Positions 7,649 through 14,980 of a stretch of DNA of 36,204 nucleotides are shown here, in pieces. The first letter of the stretch is position 1; each line of letters begins with the position of its first letter. This stretch comes from JBGPHT01 sp041484525. GTDB taxonomy: Bacteria; Acidobacteriota; Terriglobia; Bryobacterales; Bryobacteraceae. A program made the translations under genes and the position numbers. The stretch is from NCBI GenBank assembly GCA_041484525.1, contig JBGPHT010000069.1, positions 1 to 36,204 of the forward strand, read 5' to 3'. The notes beneath the pieces were generated by a model that saw only the letters and a program-made list of their open reading frames with translations, did not search any database and was not told the DNA's origin.

Positions 7649-10108
7649 GTGAAATCGAGTCACGCGATCGCGCCCGCACTGATTCTGACGCTGGTGCTCC
7701 TGACGGTTCAGATCCGGTCACGCGGCATATCCAGTCCCAAGGTCGGGGCCGATCGCGCGGAACCGCCCGAACTGAGCGATCTGCGTCATCAAGGCAACGA
7801 TCTCTATCGCACCGGCAAGTATCTACCGGCAATCCGGATTTATCAGAACGGCTATGCGGAGGCGAAACGCCGTGGAAATCTGCGGTCAGCCGTTCGATTC
7901 CTGAACAATTTGGGCAGCGCGCATAATCAGATGTTTCGTTATCGCGATGCCATTCAGGCGTATTTGGAAGCCCGCGATCTCGCCCTCGCGCAGCGAGATA
8001 GCGAAACGCTGGGCGCACTCTCGGTCAATCTCTCGTCCCTGTATTTTCAATTGGGCGATATCGACGCGGCCCTGGAGTCCGCCCAACAGGGTTTGCAATT
8101 GCCCAGCGATGCTACCACCAAATTCAGGGCGAAGCTCCTGATACAGTGCGGTCGCATCAAACGGCGCCAGCAAGACTCGGAACAAGCGGTCGCCCTCCTT
8201 GAGGATGCGATCGAGGCGTCCTGGGCACAGGCCGATTTGGCGTCCGAGGCGCAGGCCTGGAATGAACTCGGCAACACGCTGTTCGAACGCGAGGATCTCC
8301 CATCCGCCGAGCACGCGCTGCTCGAGGCGTTTCGACTGCGCAAGCTGACGCGCGACGACCGCATCTATTATTCCTACGAATCACTGGGAAAGTTGCGCGT
8401 GCAGCAGGGAGATCTGCTATCGGCCGCGACGTTACTGGACAGAGCCGTCGACGCCGGCCGAGTGGCCAGCCCGTCCGCCACGTGGACCGCGTATTACGAG
8501 CGGGGCAAGGTGAAGCTGCAGCAAGCGCGATTGGAAGAGGCGTTCGCCGACTTTGCGGCCGCCCTCGAATGCGCCCGCCGCTGGCGTGCCGAGGTGCTCC
8601 TGCCGGCCGACGTTTTCCGCATCAGCACCGAAGTCAAATTGCACGATGTCTATTCGTCCTTTATTGAGCTCGGTAGCCGCTTGTACGCGCAAACCGGCCA
8701 AAAACATTTTGCGGAGCAGACGTTTGCGGCCGCCGAGGAAAGCCGTGCGGCCAGTCTGCGCGCTCTCTGGGCCGGACCCGACTTGACCAGAAAACTGCCG
8801 GCTGAGTATTGGGAAGCTCTGGCGGATTTGTACCGCGCGGAAGGCGCGCTGATCAAAGCCGGACCGGTCGCGGACACGGCGGCAGTCCGGCGGTTACGGC
8901 TAAAAGTAGCGGAGATGGAAGCGCGCGCGGGACTCGACCTGGCGGGCGCTCCAAACAATTCCGATCCGGGCGGCGGCGAGCTTCTGGAGCGTACCCAGAG
9001 AGCCCTCGCTCCGGCGGAAGTTTTCCTGGGCTTTCATTTGGGGGATGACGAGTCCTGTCTGTGGATGCTGGCGCGTGACGCCTTCGAGTTTCACCGATTG
9101 CCGCCGCGCGCCGAACTGGCCGAGGATGTCAGCCTCTTTGTGAAGGCGATGCGCGAAAACTCTCCTGAGGCAAGCATGCTGGGGAATCGGCTTTACGCGA
9201 AGCTGTTCGCCGGGGCCGGCCGGCGCTTGCTGGATAAGCCGGTATGGATTCTGGCGCCGGACGGTCCTCTGTTCGAACTGCCCTTTGCCGCTTTGGTGGA
9301 AGAGTTCAAATCACCGTCCCACGCTCCCCAGTATGTAGTGGAACGCCATGCGATCCAGTTTGTGCCTGGGGTCTCGGTGCTCTTCGGCAGCACTCGATCG
9401 GACTCGAACGGCCCTGTAGTGGGTCTGGGTGATCCAATCTACAACCGGGCGGATCCGCGATTGCCGCGCCATCCAAACCCTGGGGAACCTTCTGTCTCGA
9501 CCGCGCGGCGCATGGAACTGGCGAGACTGGTAGGCAGCTCGCGGGAGATCGAGGCCTGCGCCAGAGTCTGGCGATCCCACGGGTACGAACCGATTCTGCT
9601 GCGCGGCGCGGCCGCGAATCGGGAGAACCTCGCGGGAGCACTCGGGCGCAATCCAGCCGTGCTCCACGTGGCGGCGCACATTCTCTTTCCGCCGCAATAT
9701 TCAGGTCCCGGTCTCATCGCGCTCGCGCTGCAGCGGGATGGTGAAATCGAACTCCTCAGCGCCACCGAGATTGCCGCCATGCGGCTGAAGCTGGGGCTCG
9801 TTGTCTTGAACGGATGCAGTTCCGCCCATGCCGCCATTCTTCCCGGAGCCGGATTGATGGGCATGACGCGCGCGTGGCTGGCGGCCGGTGCGCGCGCCGT
9901 GATCGCGACACGGTGGGCGATCGGCGATCGAGGCGATGGCGAGCTCTTCCAGGCTTTCTACGACCGTCTCTCTTCCTTTCCAGGGTCCCGGTACGGTGGG
10001 TCCTTCGCTCAGGTGCTGCAACAGGCGCAGCTCACTGAGGTGCGCGCCGGAGGGCGGCGCGCAAATCCCGCCTACTGGGCTGCGTACTTTTGTGTCGAAA
10101 GGAACTGA
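7649..10108 (+). CDS. TPR-CHAT protease
   Basis: An 819-residue protein with three parts. Residues about 8-24 are strongly hydrophobic (IAPALILTLVLLTVQI), a signal or membrane anchor. Residues about 45-400 are a run of TPR helices (LRHQGNDLYRTGKYLPAIRIY; LNNLGSAHNQMFRYRDAIQAY; WNELGNTLFEREDLPSAEHAL). The C-terminal 350 residues are a CHAT caspase-like domain (VWILAPDGPLFELPFAALV) with catalytic His677 in LHVAAH and Cys723 in VLNGCSSA, both intact. CHAT proteases cleave specific partner proteins. The start is uncertain: GTG 7649 is the first usual start codon after an in-frame TGA, and GAGG lies rather far upstream. The ECF sigma gene begins 10 bases after its stop, so they are almost certainly cotranscribed. 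The hydrophobic N-terminus suggests action at or across the inner membrane. Confidence 0.88.
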   Translation: MKSSHAIAPALILTLVLLTVQIRSRGISSPKVGADRAEPPELSDLRHQGNDLYRTGKYLPAIRIYQNGYAEAKRRGNLRSAVRFLNNLGSAHNQMFRYRDAIQAYLEARDLALAQRDSETLGALSVNLSSLYFQLGDIDAALESAQQGLQLPSDATTKFRAKLLIQCGRIKRRQQDSEQAVALLEDAIEASWAQADLASEAQAWNELGNTLFEREDLPSAEHALLEAFRLRKLTRDDRIYYSYESLGKLRVQQGDLLSAATLLDRAVDAGRVASPSATWTAYYERGKVKLQQARLEEAFADFAAALECARRWRAEVLLPADVFRISTEVKLHDVYSSFIELGSRLYAQTGQKHFAEQTFAAAEESRAASLRALWAGPDLTRKLPAEYWEALADLYRAEGALIKAGPVADTAAVRRLRLKVAEMEARAGLDLAGAPNNSDPGGGELLERTQRALAPAEVFLGFHLGDDESCLWMLARDAFEFHRLPPRAELAEDVSLFVKAMRENSPEASMLGNRLYAKLFAGAGRRLLDKPVWILAPDGPLFELPFAALVEEFKSPSHAPQYVVERHAIQFVPGVSVLFGSTRSDSNGPVVGLGDPIYNRADPRLPRHPNPGEPSVSTARRMELARLVGSSREIEACARVWRSHGYEPILLRGAAANRENLAGALGRNPAVLHVAAHILFPPQYSGPGLIALALQRDGEIELLSATEIAAMRLKLGLVVLNGCSSAHAAILPGAGLMGMTRAWLAAGARAVIATRWAIGDRGDGELFQAFYDRLSSFPGSRYGGSFAQVLQQAQLTEVRAGGRRANPAYWAAYFCVERN

Positions 10109-10118
10109 CCGGAGCCAG

Positions 10119-10706
10119 ATGTCATCCCGGCCCGAGGTGGACTGGAAGACCATGGTCGAGCTCATTCGCGCCGGCGACTCGGCCGGAGATGAGGCCCTGT
10201 ACCGGAATCTGGCCAGCGGTGCGCGTCTGTTTCTGCAGCGCCGGTTGGGAACCCAGGATGTGGAAGATCGGGTTCACGACCTGTTTGTCATCGTGGTGGA
10301 AACGATACGCCGCGGAGAACTGCGCGAACCGGAGCGTCTCATGGGGTTCGTGCGGACGGTGCTGAACCGCCAGTTGAGTCTCGAGATTTCGCGGATCGTG
10401 CAGAACCGCCGCACTTCCATCAATCTGGAATCAGCCGCCGGTCTGACCGCAGCCGGCCCTACTCCCGAACAACAGGCAGCCACTCGAGAGAAGGTCGAGC
10501 TGATGCGGGAAGTCCTCCGAAAGATGAGCCGGCGGGAGTTCGAAGTTCTCACCCGCTTCTATCTGCACGAACAGCCGCCTGAGCGGATCCGCATGGAGAT
10601 GGGACTCACTCAGACTCAGTTCCAACTCCTGAAATCAAGAGCCAAGGCGCGGCTCACCGGCTTGATACGGCGCAGGCTGGTCCGAAATCCGTTCAGTCGA
10701 GAATGA
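10119..10706 (+). CDS. ECF-type RNA polymerase sigma factor
   Basis: A 195-residue sigma-70-family protein. Region 2 spans about residues 10-85: DEALYRNLASGARLFLQRRLG, then VEDRVHDLFVIVVETI and MGFVRTVLNRQ. Region 4 spans about 125-185 with the helix-turn-helix REFEVLTRFYLHEQPPERIRM, then GLTQTQFQLLKSRAKARL. There is no region 3. I chose ATG 10119 because GGAG lies 5 bases before it and region 2 follows immediately; longer in-frame openings overlap the CHAT gene. Its target promoters are unknown. The tight spacing to the CHAT protease and the nearby zf-HC2 protein suggest a protease-controlled transcription switch. The divergent region 2 and the Gln-rich recognition helix are like those of the Solibacter sigma factors that accompany CHAT genes, by my recollection. 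Confidence 0.85.
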   Translation: MSSRPEVDWKTMVELIRAGDSAGDEALYRNLASGARLFLQRRLGTQDVEDRVHDLFVIVVETIRRGELREPERLMGFVRTVLNRQLSLEISRIVQNRRTSINLESAAGLTAAGPTPEQQAATREKVELMREVLRKMSRREFEVLTRFYLHEQPPERIRMEMGLTQTQFQLLKSRAKARLTGLIRRRLVRNPFSRE

Positions 10707-10776
10707 TGATGACAGGCTCGTCGGCAGCGGCTCTTGCGCTCCACACCGCCAGCACGGCCATGAGAAGGTCAAACAT
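10693..10776 (-). CDS. Possible 27-residue membrane peptide
   Basis: A small frame starting MFDLLMAVLAVWSARAAADE and ending in VIIILD. AGGAG lies 7 bases before its ATG, better than many larger genes here. The first 13 residues are hydrophobic, then a charged turn, then a short hydrophobic tail. It converges with the sigma gene and overlaps its last 14 bases. I know no family for it. It could be a real small protein or a chance frame; the ribosome site is the only strong argument. Confidence 0.3.
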   Translation of the reverse strand: MFDLLMAVLAVWSARAAADEPVIIILD

Positions 10777-10921
10777 GGTCCTACTCCTTTCCGGAGAATG
10801 CTTCGGCCCACATAGACGCTTCGGGTTTTGAGCATACCCTGCTGGTGAAGATTCCCGGACGGCGAGCCCGGCTCATGTCTTGGGGTCAAACGGTGAGGGA
10901 GTAGGAAAGAATTGGTATCAG

Positions 10922-10957
10922 GGGGCGGTTGGCGATCTCCGCCGGATTGGCCGCCCC
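10922..10957 (-). terminator. GC-rich hairpin downstream of the PDZ gene
   Basis: GGGGCGG at 10922-10928 pairs with CCGCCCC at 10951-10957, with a smaller inner GGCG/CGCC pairing. It lies about 30 bases past the stop of the double-PDZ gene on the minus strand. No clear U-tract follows, so intrinsic termination is only a possibility. Confidence 0.3.
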
Positions 10958-10988
10958 AGAAGCAGGTACACTTTCTAACGCAGCAGGG

Positions 10989-11834
10989 CTAGCAAACCAC
11001 CCGTTCCAACGATGCCCTTGCCGCCGGCCCGTTACTTCCGTCCAGCGTCACGGTGATCTTCATTTCCTGCTTGTTCCGCACTACTGTGAGGGTGACGGCC
11101 TTCTTACTGGCCGATCGCAGCGCCGTCGTCAGCTCGCGCGAATTCCCAACGTGCTCGTCGTCGACCTTGGTGATCACGTCGCCGGCCTTGATCCCCGCTT
11201 TCTCAGCGGCCGAATTCCGGTTCACCTGCTTCACCAGCAGACCTTCCTTGACGCCGAAGAATTCAGCGAGCTGCTCTTCATTGCCGAGCGCTTCGCCTTC
11301 GATCCCCAGCCGCATGCTCTGCCCCATGATCTGGAAACGCGGCATTTCAATCTCCGGCATCGCGGGCATCGACGGCATCTGCGGGAAGACAAAAGCGGTC
11401 GTGCCGTTGCCGGCGTCGAAAATCATGCCCTTACTCCGCTCGATGGTGGCGGTGAGCGTCTGCAGCGCGCCGCTGCGCGATACCACGATCTTGACCTGGC
11501 GGCTAACCGGCGTCTCCCGCACCATGCGCACCAACTGAGCCTGGCTCTCGACAGCCTGGCCGTTGTACTCCAGCACCACGTCGCCTTCTTTGATGCCGGC
11601 CTTGGCGGCGGGGCTGTCGTCCACCACGCTGGTCACTTCGACGCCGCGGTCTTCTTTCAACTTGAGGGCCTTGGCCCGCTCCGAATCCACGTCCTGTGTG
11701 CCAATGCCCAGGTAGGGCGAATTGGCCGGCACCGCAACCGCGCTGATGTGGGTCTTCGATTGTTGCGCGGAAGCCGCGGGTCCCATCAGGGTCGCCGCCG
11801 CCATCGCCATGCCTAAAATGAAAATCGTTCTCAT
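10989..11834 (-). CDS. Exported double-PDZ protein without protease domain
   Basis: A 281-residue protein with a signal peptide (FILGMAMAAATLMGPAASAQ, cleavage near residue 24) and two PDZ domains. The first is about residues 40-130 (PYLGIGTQDVD; SPAAKAGIKEGDVVLEYNGQ). The second is about 175-265 (MRLGIEGEALG; NSAAEKAGIKAGDVITKVDD). The linker is Pro/Met-rich (FPQMPSMPAMPEIEMP). PDZ pairs like these occur in HtrA/DegP, but no trypsin-like catalytic domain precedes them, so this is a binding or adaptor module of the periplasm. GAGGA precedes the ATG. It is the last gene of the sigma/anti-sigma/DUF4097 operon, 11 bases after the DUF4097 stop. That suggests the regulon senses or handles envelope protein damage. 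It ends unusually in Cys. Confidence 0.85.
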   Translation of the reverse strand: MRTIFILGMAMAAATLMGPAASAQQSKTHISAVAVPANSPYLGIGTQDVDSERAKALKLKEDRGVEVTSVVDDSPAAKAGIKEGDVVLEYNGQAVESQAQLVRMVRETPVSRQVKIVVSRSGALQTLTATIERSKGMIFDAGNGTTAFVFPQMPSMPAMPEIEMPRFQIMGQSMRLGIEGEALGNEEQLAEFFGVKEGLLVKQVNRNSAAEKAGIKAGDVITKVDDEHVGNSRELTTALRSASKKAVTLTVVRNKQEMKITVTLDGSNGPAARASLERVVC

Positions 11835-11845
11835 GGAAATTCCTC

Positions 11846-13021
11846 TTACTGTTTTCGAATAAAGATCGTGCCACCCGCGCCTGTGAGTCCCAGTAGCGGT
11901 CCGCCGCCGTTGACAGGCCCTTCCGCCACCACCCGCGTGCCGACCATGCGCACCGGGAGACCGGGGAATTCGGATACGATACGCCGAATATCGGAGATTC
12001 GATTCTCCGCCTTAATGTTCACACCCACGTTAGACGGAATGGTCACCGTGATGTCACCGTTGCCGGTGGCGAGAACCGAATCCGCCAGTTTGCCCGCAAT
12101 CAGGCTCGCGAAGATGCTGCCCATGGCGGTGGTGACGGTCATCGGTCCCCAGATATTGGTGACACGCACCACCCCCGAGCCCGATTCGCAGCGCACGCCC
12201 GCGGCTGAGCCCACTTGCACCGGACCCGCCATATTTTGAATGGTGACGATGCCGTTCGCCTTGCCCACGCGGATCTGGCCGCCGCCGCTGATCGCCGTCA
12301 CCGGTCCGCCGGCATCATCCACCTGCACGCTTCCGCCTCCGGTTTCGGCGTGTACCTGGCCGCCAATGCGACCCACTACGATATCGCCGCCCTTGGTCTG
12401 GAGGAAGGTGTCGCCGCCGGCCGTGGCAACCGTGATGTGTCCCGCCTCGGTAGCGCAGCGCAGCGCCGCGTAGACCCGCCCCACGTGAATGTCGCCGCCG
12501 CCCGAAACCAGTTTGACCTCGCCGCGAATACGGTCGCAGGTCAGGTCTCCGCCGCCGGTATCCGCGTTGAACGATCCATCGACGCCGGTGGCTTCGACAG
12601 CGCCGTCCGAGGTCGAGACTACCGCTTCCACTAGCCGCGGCGACCGCACCGTGACCGTGGACATCGCCGCCCCGCCCGGCATGGTCAGCACCGCCCATCC
12701 ACCCTGATTGGTCACGCGCACCGCGTAGTTTGCCAGAGCCCGCCGGCCTTCGGACTCAGTGCGCGCCTTCACGCTCACTTGCACCACGTACGTGAGATCG
12801 GTAGTTGTCCCTGCCAACACTGTGACCGGACCGTGACCGTTCACCCGCAAACGCGGCGCTACCGGCGCGTTCCCGTACAGCATCTTCACACACCGCCCGT
12901 CCCGGCAGGCGACGTCCTGCGCGGCGGCGGCTGGAAGAAACACCAGCGGGGCCCCCGCGGGGAGCAGTCCGAGCACGGCCAACAGCGCAGCTAAAAGTTT
13001 AGAATGTGCCGATCGACGCAT
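11846..13021 (-). CDS. Exported DUF4097-like beta-helical protein
   Basis: A 391-residue exported protein with a long signal peptide (LLAALLAVLGLLPAGAPLVFL, cleavage near AAAAQ). The mature part is built of short repeated beta-strand units rich in Gly, Thr and Val: GSFNADTGGGDLTCDRIRGE, VKLVSGGGDIHVGRV, TKGGDIVVGRIGGQVHAETG, VTAISGGGQIRVGKA. This is the right-handed repeat pattern of the DUF4097/'adhesin-like' family, often found beside zf-HC2 anti-sigma genes. Only Cys residues near the N-terminus (AQDVACRDGRC) suggest a disulfide. It overlaps the end of the zf-HC2/HEAT gene by 23 bases, so translation is probably coupled. Function is unknown; a surface or periplasmic structural role is inferred from the repeats. 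Confidence 0.8.
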   Translation of the reverse strand: MRRSAHSKLLAALLAVLGLLPAGAPLVFLPAAAAQDVACRDGRCVKMLYGNAPVAPRLRVNGHGPVTVLAGTTTDLTYVVQVSVKARTESEGRRALANYAVRVTNQGGWAVLTMPGGAAMSTVTVRSPRLVEAVVSTSDGAVEATGVDGSFNADTGGGDLTCDRIRGEVKLVSGGGDIHVGRVYAALRCATEAGHITVATAGGDTFLQTKGGDIVVGRIGGQVHAETGGGSVQVDDAGGPVTAISGGGQIRVGKANGIVTIQNMAGPVQVGSAAGVRCESGSGVVRVTNIWGPMTVTTAMGSIFASLIAGKLADSVLATGNGDITVTIPSNVGVNIKAENRISDIRRIVSEFPGLPVRMVGTRVVAEGPVNGGGPLLGLTGAGGTIFIRKQ

Positions 13022-13934
13022 TCATTTCCTTCAACGCCTTCTCACACTTCAGGCGGACGTAGGGATTATCTTCTTTCTGTACCAGATCCTGCAGCACGCC
13101 AACCATCGCTCCGTCGTGTTTCGACACCAGCAGATCCACCACCTGCAGGCGCACCGCGGGATTGTCGTCCGCCAGCAAAACCTGCGCTAGCGTCTTACGC
13201 ACCTCGGAGTCGCCCGCCAACTCTTTCAAACCTTGCAATGCACGCAACCGCACGCCCGAGTTGGGATCGTGCGCCACGGCGTTCAACAGCGCATCTCGCA
13301 CTTCACCCGAACCCGCGTGACCCTTCAGCAGGTCCATGGATTCCACGCGGACCGCGGGATTCTCCTCGTGCGCGGCGGCCAGCATCAGGCGCCGGATATT
13401 GGTATCGTCGAGCCGCCCGGTAACCGCGCGGCGGTGCGTCTCATCCAGCACGATCTGCACGCGGCCGGCAGTCTGGTCGGGTTGGACGGAACGAACCGTG
13501 GTGAAAATTTCGTCGGGAGAGAGGCCTGCGGTCTGAAGGGCGGAGAAAGGGGAACCGGTGAAGCGCGCGGCAAAAAATCCGAGTGCCACCATGGCCAGCG
13601 CGCCCACCGGAAGGCGGAATCGGTTGAAACCGGTCAGCGTGGCGCCCATGGCCTCGAGGAACAACTGCCACGCGCCTCTGGATGAGGGGCGCTCGGCGTG
13701 CGGCGCACCGCCCGCGATAGCAGCCATGAGGTCGACACGGCAATCGTCCAACAGGTGCGCCGGGAGATCGAGCGCCCGCCGGTCGAGCGCCACCGCGGCC
13801 ACGCGCTGCCGCTCCACTTCGCGCTTGCAGAGGGCGCATTCCACCAGGTGCCCGTCCAGCCGGTCTTCCTCTTCCGGTGTCAGTTCGCCGTAATAATAAA
13901 GTGGAATCAGCTTCGATACCGAATCGCAACTCAT
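12999..13934 (-). CDS. zf-HC2 anti-sigma factor fused to HEAT repeats
   Basis: A 311-residue protein. Residues 1-45 carry the zinc anti-sigma motif His29-x3-Cys33-x2-Cys36 (GHLVECALCKREVE), with Cys3 as a possible fourth ligand. A transmembrane segment lies near residues 105-123 (LPVGALAMVALGFFAARF). From about 195 to the end are HEAT-type repeats, each with a NPAVRVE/NSGVRLR/NPAVRLQ/NPYVRLK signature, about five units. So the cytoplasmic half should bind the sigma factor and the outer half offers a protein-docking solenoid. Its ATG overlaps the TGA of the ECF sigma gene (ATGA), the usual arrangement of cognate sigma/anti-sigma pairs. Confidence 0.88.
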   Translation of the reverse strand: MSCDSVSKLIPLYYYGELTPEEEDRLDGHLVECALCKREVERQRVAAVALDRRALDLPAHLLDDCRVDLMAAIAGGAPHAERPSSRGAWQLFLEAMGATLTGFNRFRLPVGALAMVALGFFAARFTGSPFSALQTAGLSPDEIFTTVRSVQPDQTAGRVQIVLDETHRRAVTGRLDDTNIRRLMLAAAHEENPAVRVESMDLLKGHAGSGEVRDALLNAVAHDPNSGVRLRALQGLKELAGDSEVRKTLAQVLLADDNPAVRLQVVDLLVSKHDGAMVGVLQDLVQKEDNPYVRLKCEKALKEMNASIGTF

Positions 13935-14542
13935 ACGAAGTCTCCCAACACGATCCGCATTTTTTGTGTCGCTCGAAAGAGGCAGTTCTTGGCGGCCTCT
14001 TCGGTAGTTCCCAACGCCTCGCCGATGTTGCGCAACCGTAGTCCCTGATAATGCCTCAGCTCGAAAACCATTCGTTCCCGCGGAGTCAAATCCTGCAGCG
14101 CCACTTCGATGCGATGCTTCAACTGGCGATTCCAGAGGCTGCGCTCGGGGTCCGATTCGGCGGCGTCTTCTTCAAACGCGTCCATCCGGTCCACCGGCCC
14201 GTCCGCCGTTTCCACCACGGCCGACTCCTCCTTGCGCACCTTGCGCTTCCGCAACTGGTCCAGGCAAATATTCGTCACGATCCGGTACAGCCACGTGTGA
14301 AAGCTGCAATCGAACCGGAACGCATGGAGGTTCCGGTACACCCGCAGGAACGCCTCTTGATAAACGTCCCGCGCGTCCTCGGGCGAGCGCAACAAGTTCA
14401 TGGCCAGACGAAGCACACTTTGGTCATAGGTCCGCACCAACTGCTCGAACGCGTCCTGATCGCCCCGCTGAGCAGCCCGAATTAACGTGTCAACCTGAGG
14501 ACTCACTCGGGCGCCTACCGCTCCGGCTGCATCCTGGGCCAT
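13931..14542 (-). CDS. ECF RNA polymerase sigma factor
   Basis: A 203-residue sigma factor of the RpoE-like group. Region 2 spans about residues 20-90 (AFEQLVRTYDQSVLRLAMNLL, DARDVYQEAFLRVYRNL, FHTWLYRIVTNICLDQLRK). An acidic linker follows (DAFEEDAAESDPERSL). Region 4 is about 140-195 (LTPRERMVFELRHYQGLRLRN, then GTTEEAAKNCLFRATQKMR). GGAG lies 4 bases before the ATG. It heads a four-gene minus-strand operon: sigma, zf-HC2/HEAT anti-sigma (4-base overlap), DUF4097-like protein (23-base overlap), double-PDZ protein. A candidate self-recognised promoter lies at 14601-14625. Confidence 0.93.
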   Translation of the reverse strand: MAQDAAGAVGARVSPQVDTLIRAAQRGDQDAFEQLVRTYDQSVLRLAMNLLRSPEDARDVYQEAFLRVYRNLHAFRFDCSFHTWLYRIVTNICLDQLRKRKVRKEESAVVETADGPVDRMDAFEEDAAESDPERSLWNRQLKHRIEVALQDLTPRERMVFELRHYQGLRLRNIGEALGTTEEAAKNCLFRATQKMRIVLGDFV

Positions 14543-14980
14543 AAGCTCCGCTACTTTTTTGAACCTCTAAGCCGGTCCGATCTATCTGTCTATTTAATTC
14601 GACGTACGTGTATCAAAATCGTCACGGTTAGCCGGTTATTGTATATTCAGTTTACAGTACCGTGGCTGGCGTTTGGACATCGCCGGCGGGGTGAACTCAA
14701 GGCGAGAAGCTTGTATCATGCCTTGCATTTTTGCTTTAATTTGTCTCAGGCAATTAGTTGATTCAGTTGTGTTAATCGATCAATCGAAGCCTGTGGCTGC
14801 CGTCGACTCCCAAGCTGGTCTGCTTGGTTTTCCCGGTGGGTGAATGGATCGGAATCACATCCCCAGGAACTGGGCAGCGGCCTCCCAAGCGGCTCACCGA
14901 TCCGGCACACCGCGCTTGTGATGAAGTTCGACGCCTCGCTGCCAAAGTCCAGTCACGCGTCTTCGATTCCCCGGCTCCCG
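14543..14980. other. AT-richer intergenic region
   Basis: About 440 bases between the ECF sigma start (minus) and the stop of the DUF2235 gene (minus). It is visibly AT-richer than its surroundings from about 14580 to 14790, has no convincing gene, and contains the candidate ECF promoter. The short plus-strand frames at 14824 and 14840 lack ribosome sites and family likeness. The right-hand part (14850-14980) is GC-rich and I see nothing in it. Confidence 0.5.
14601..14625 (-). promoter_or_regulatory. Candidate ECF-type promoter for the sigma operon
   Basis: On the minus strand GTGACG (14620-14625) and CGTC (14601-14604) are separated by 15 bases, a spacing and composition similar to ECF promoters with a TGAC-like -35 and CGTC-like -10. 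It would give a leader of about 50 bases before the sigma ATG at 14542, consistent with autoregulation. A palindrome ACGTACGT overlaps the -10 side. Confidence 0.3.

Noticed and set aside
5964..10706. Type III-E CRISPR (Craspase) locus because of the TPR-CHAT/sigma pair
   Set aside because: No repeat array, gRAMP, Csx30 or Cas1 is present; only the TPR-CHAT and sigma parts are analogous.
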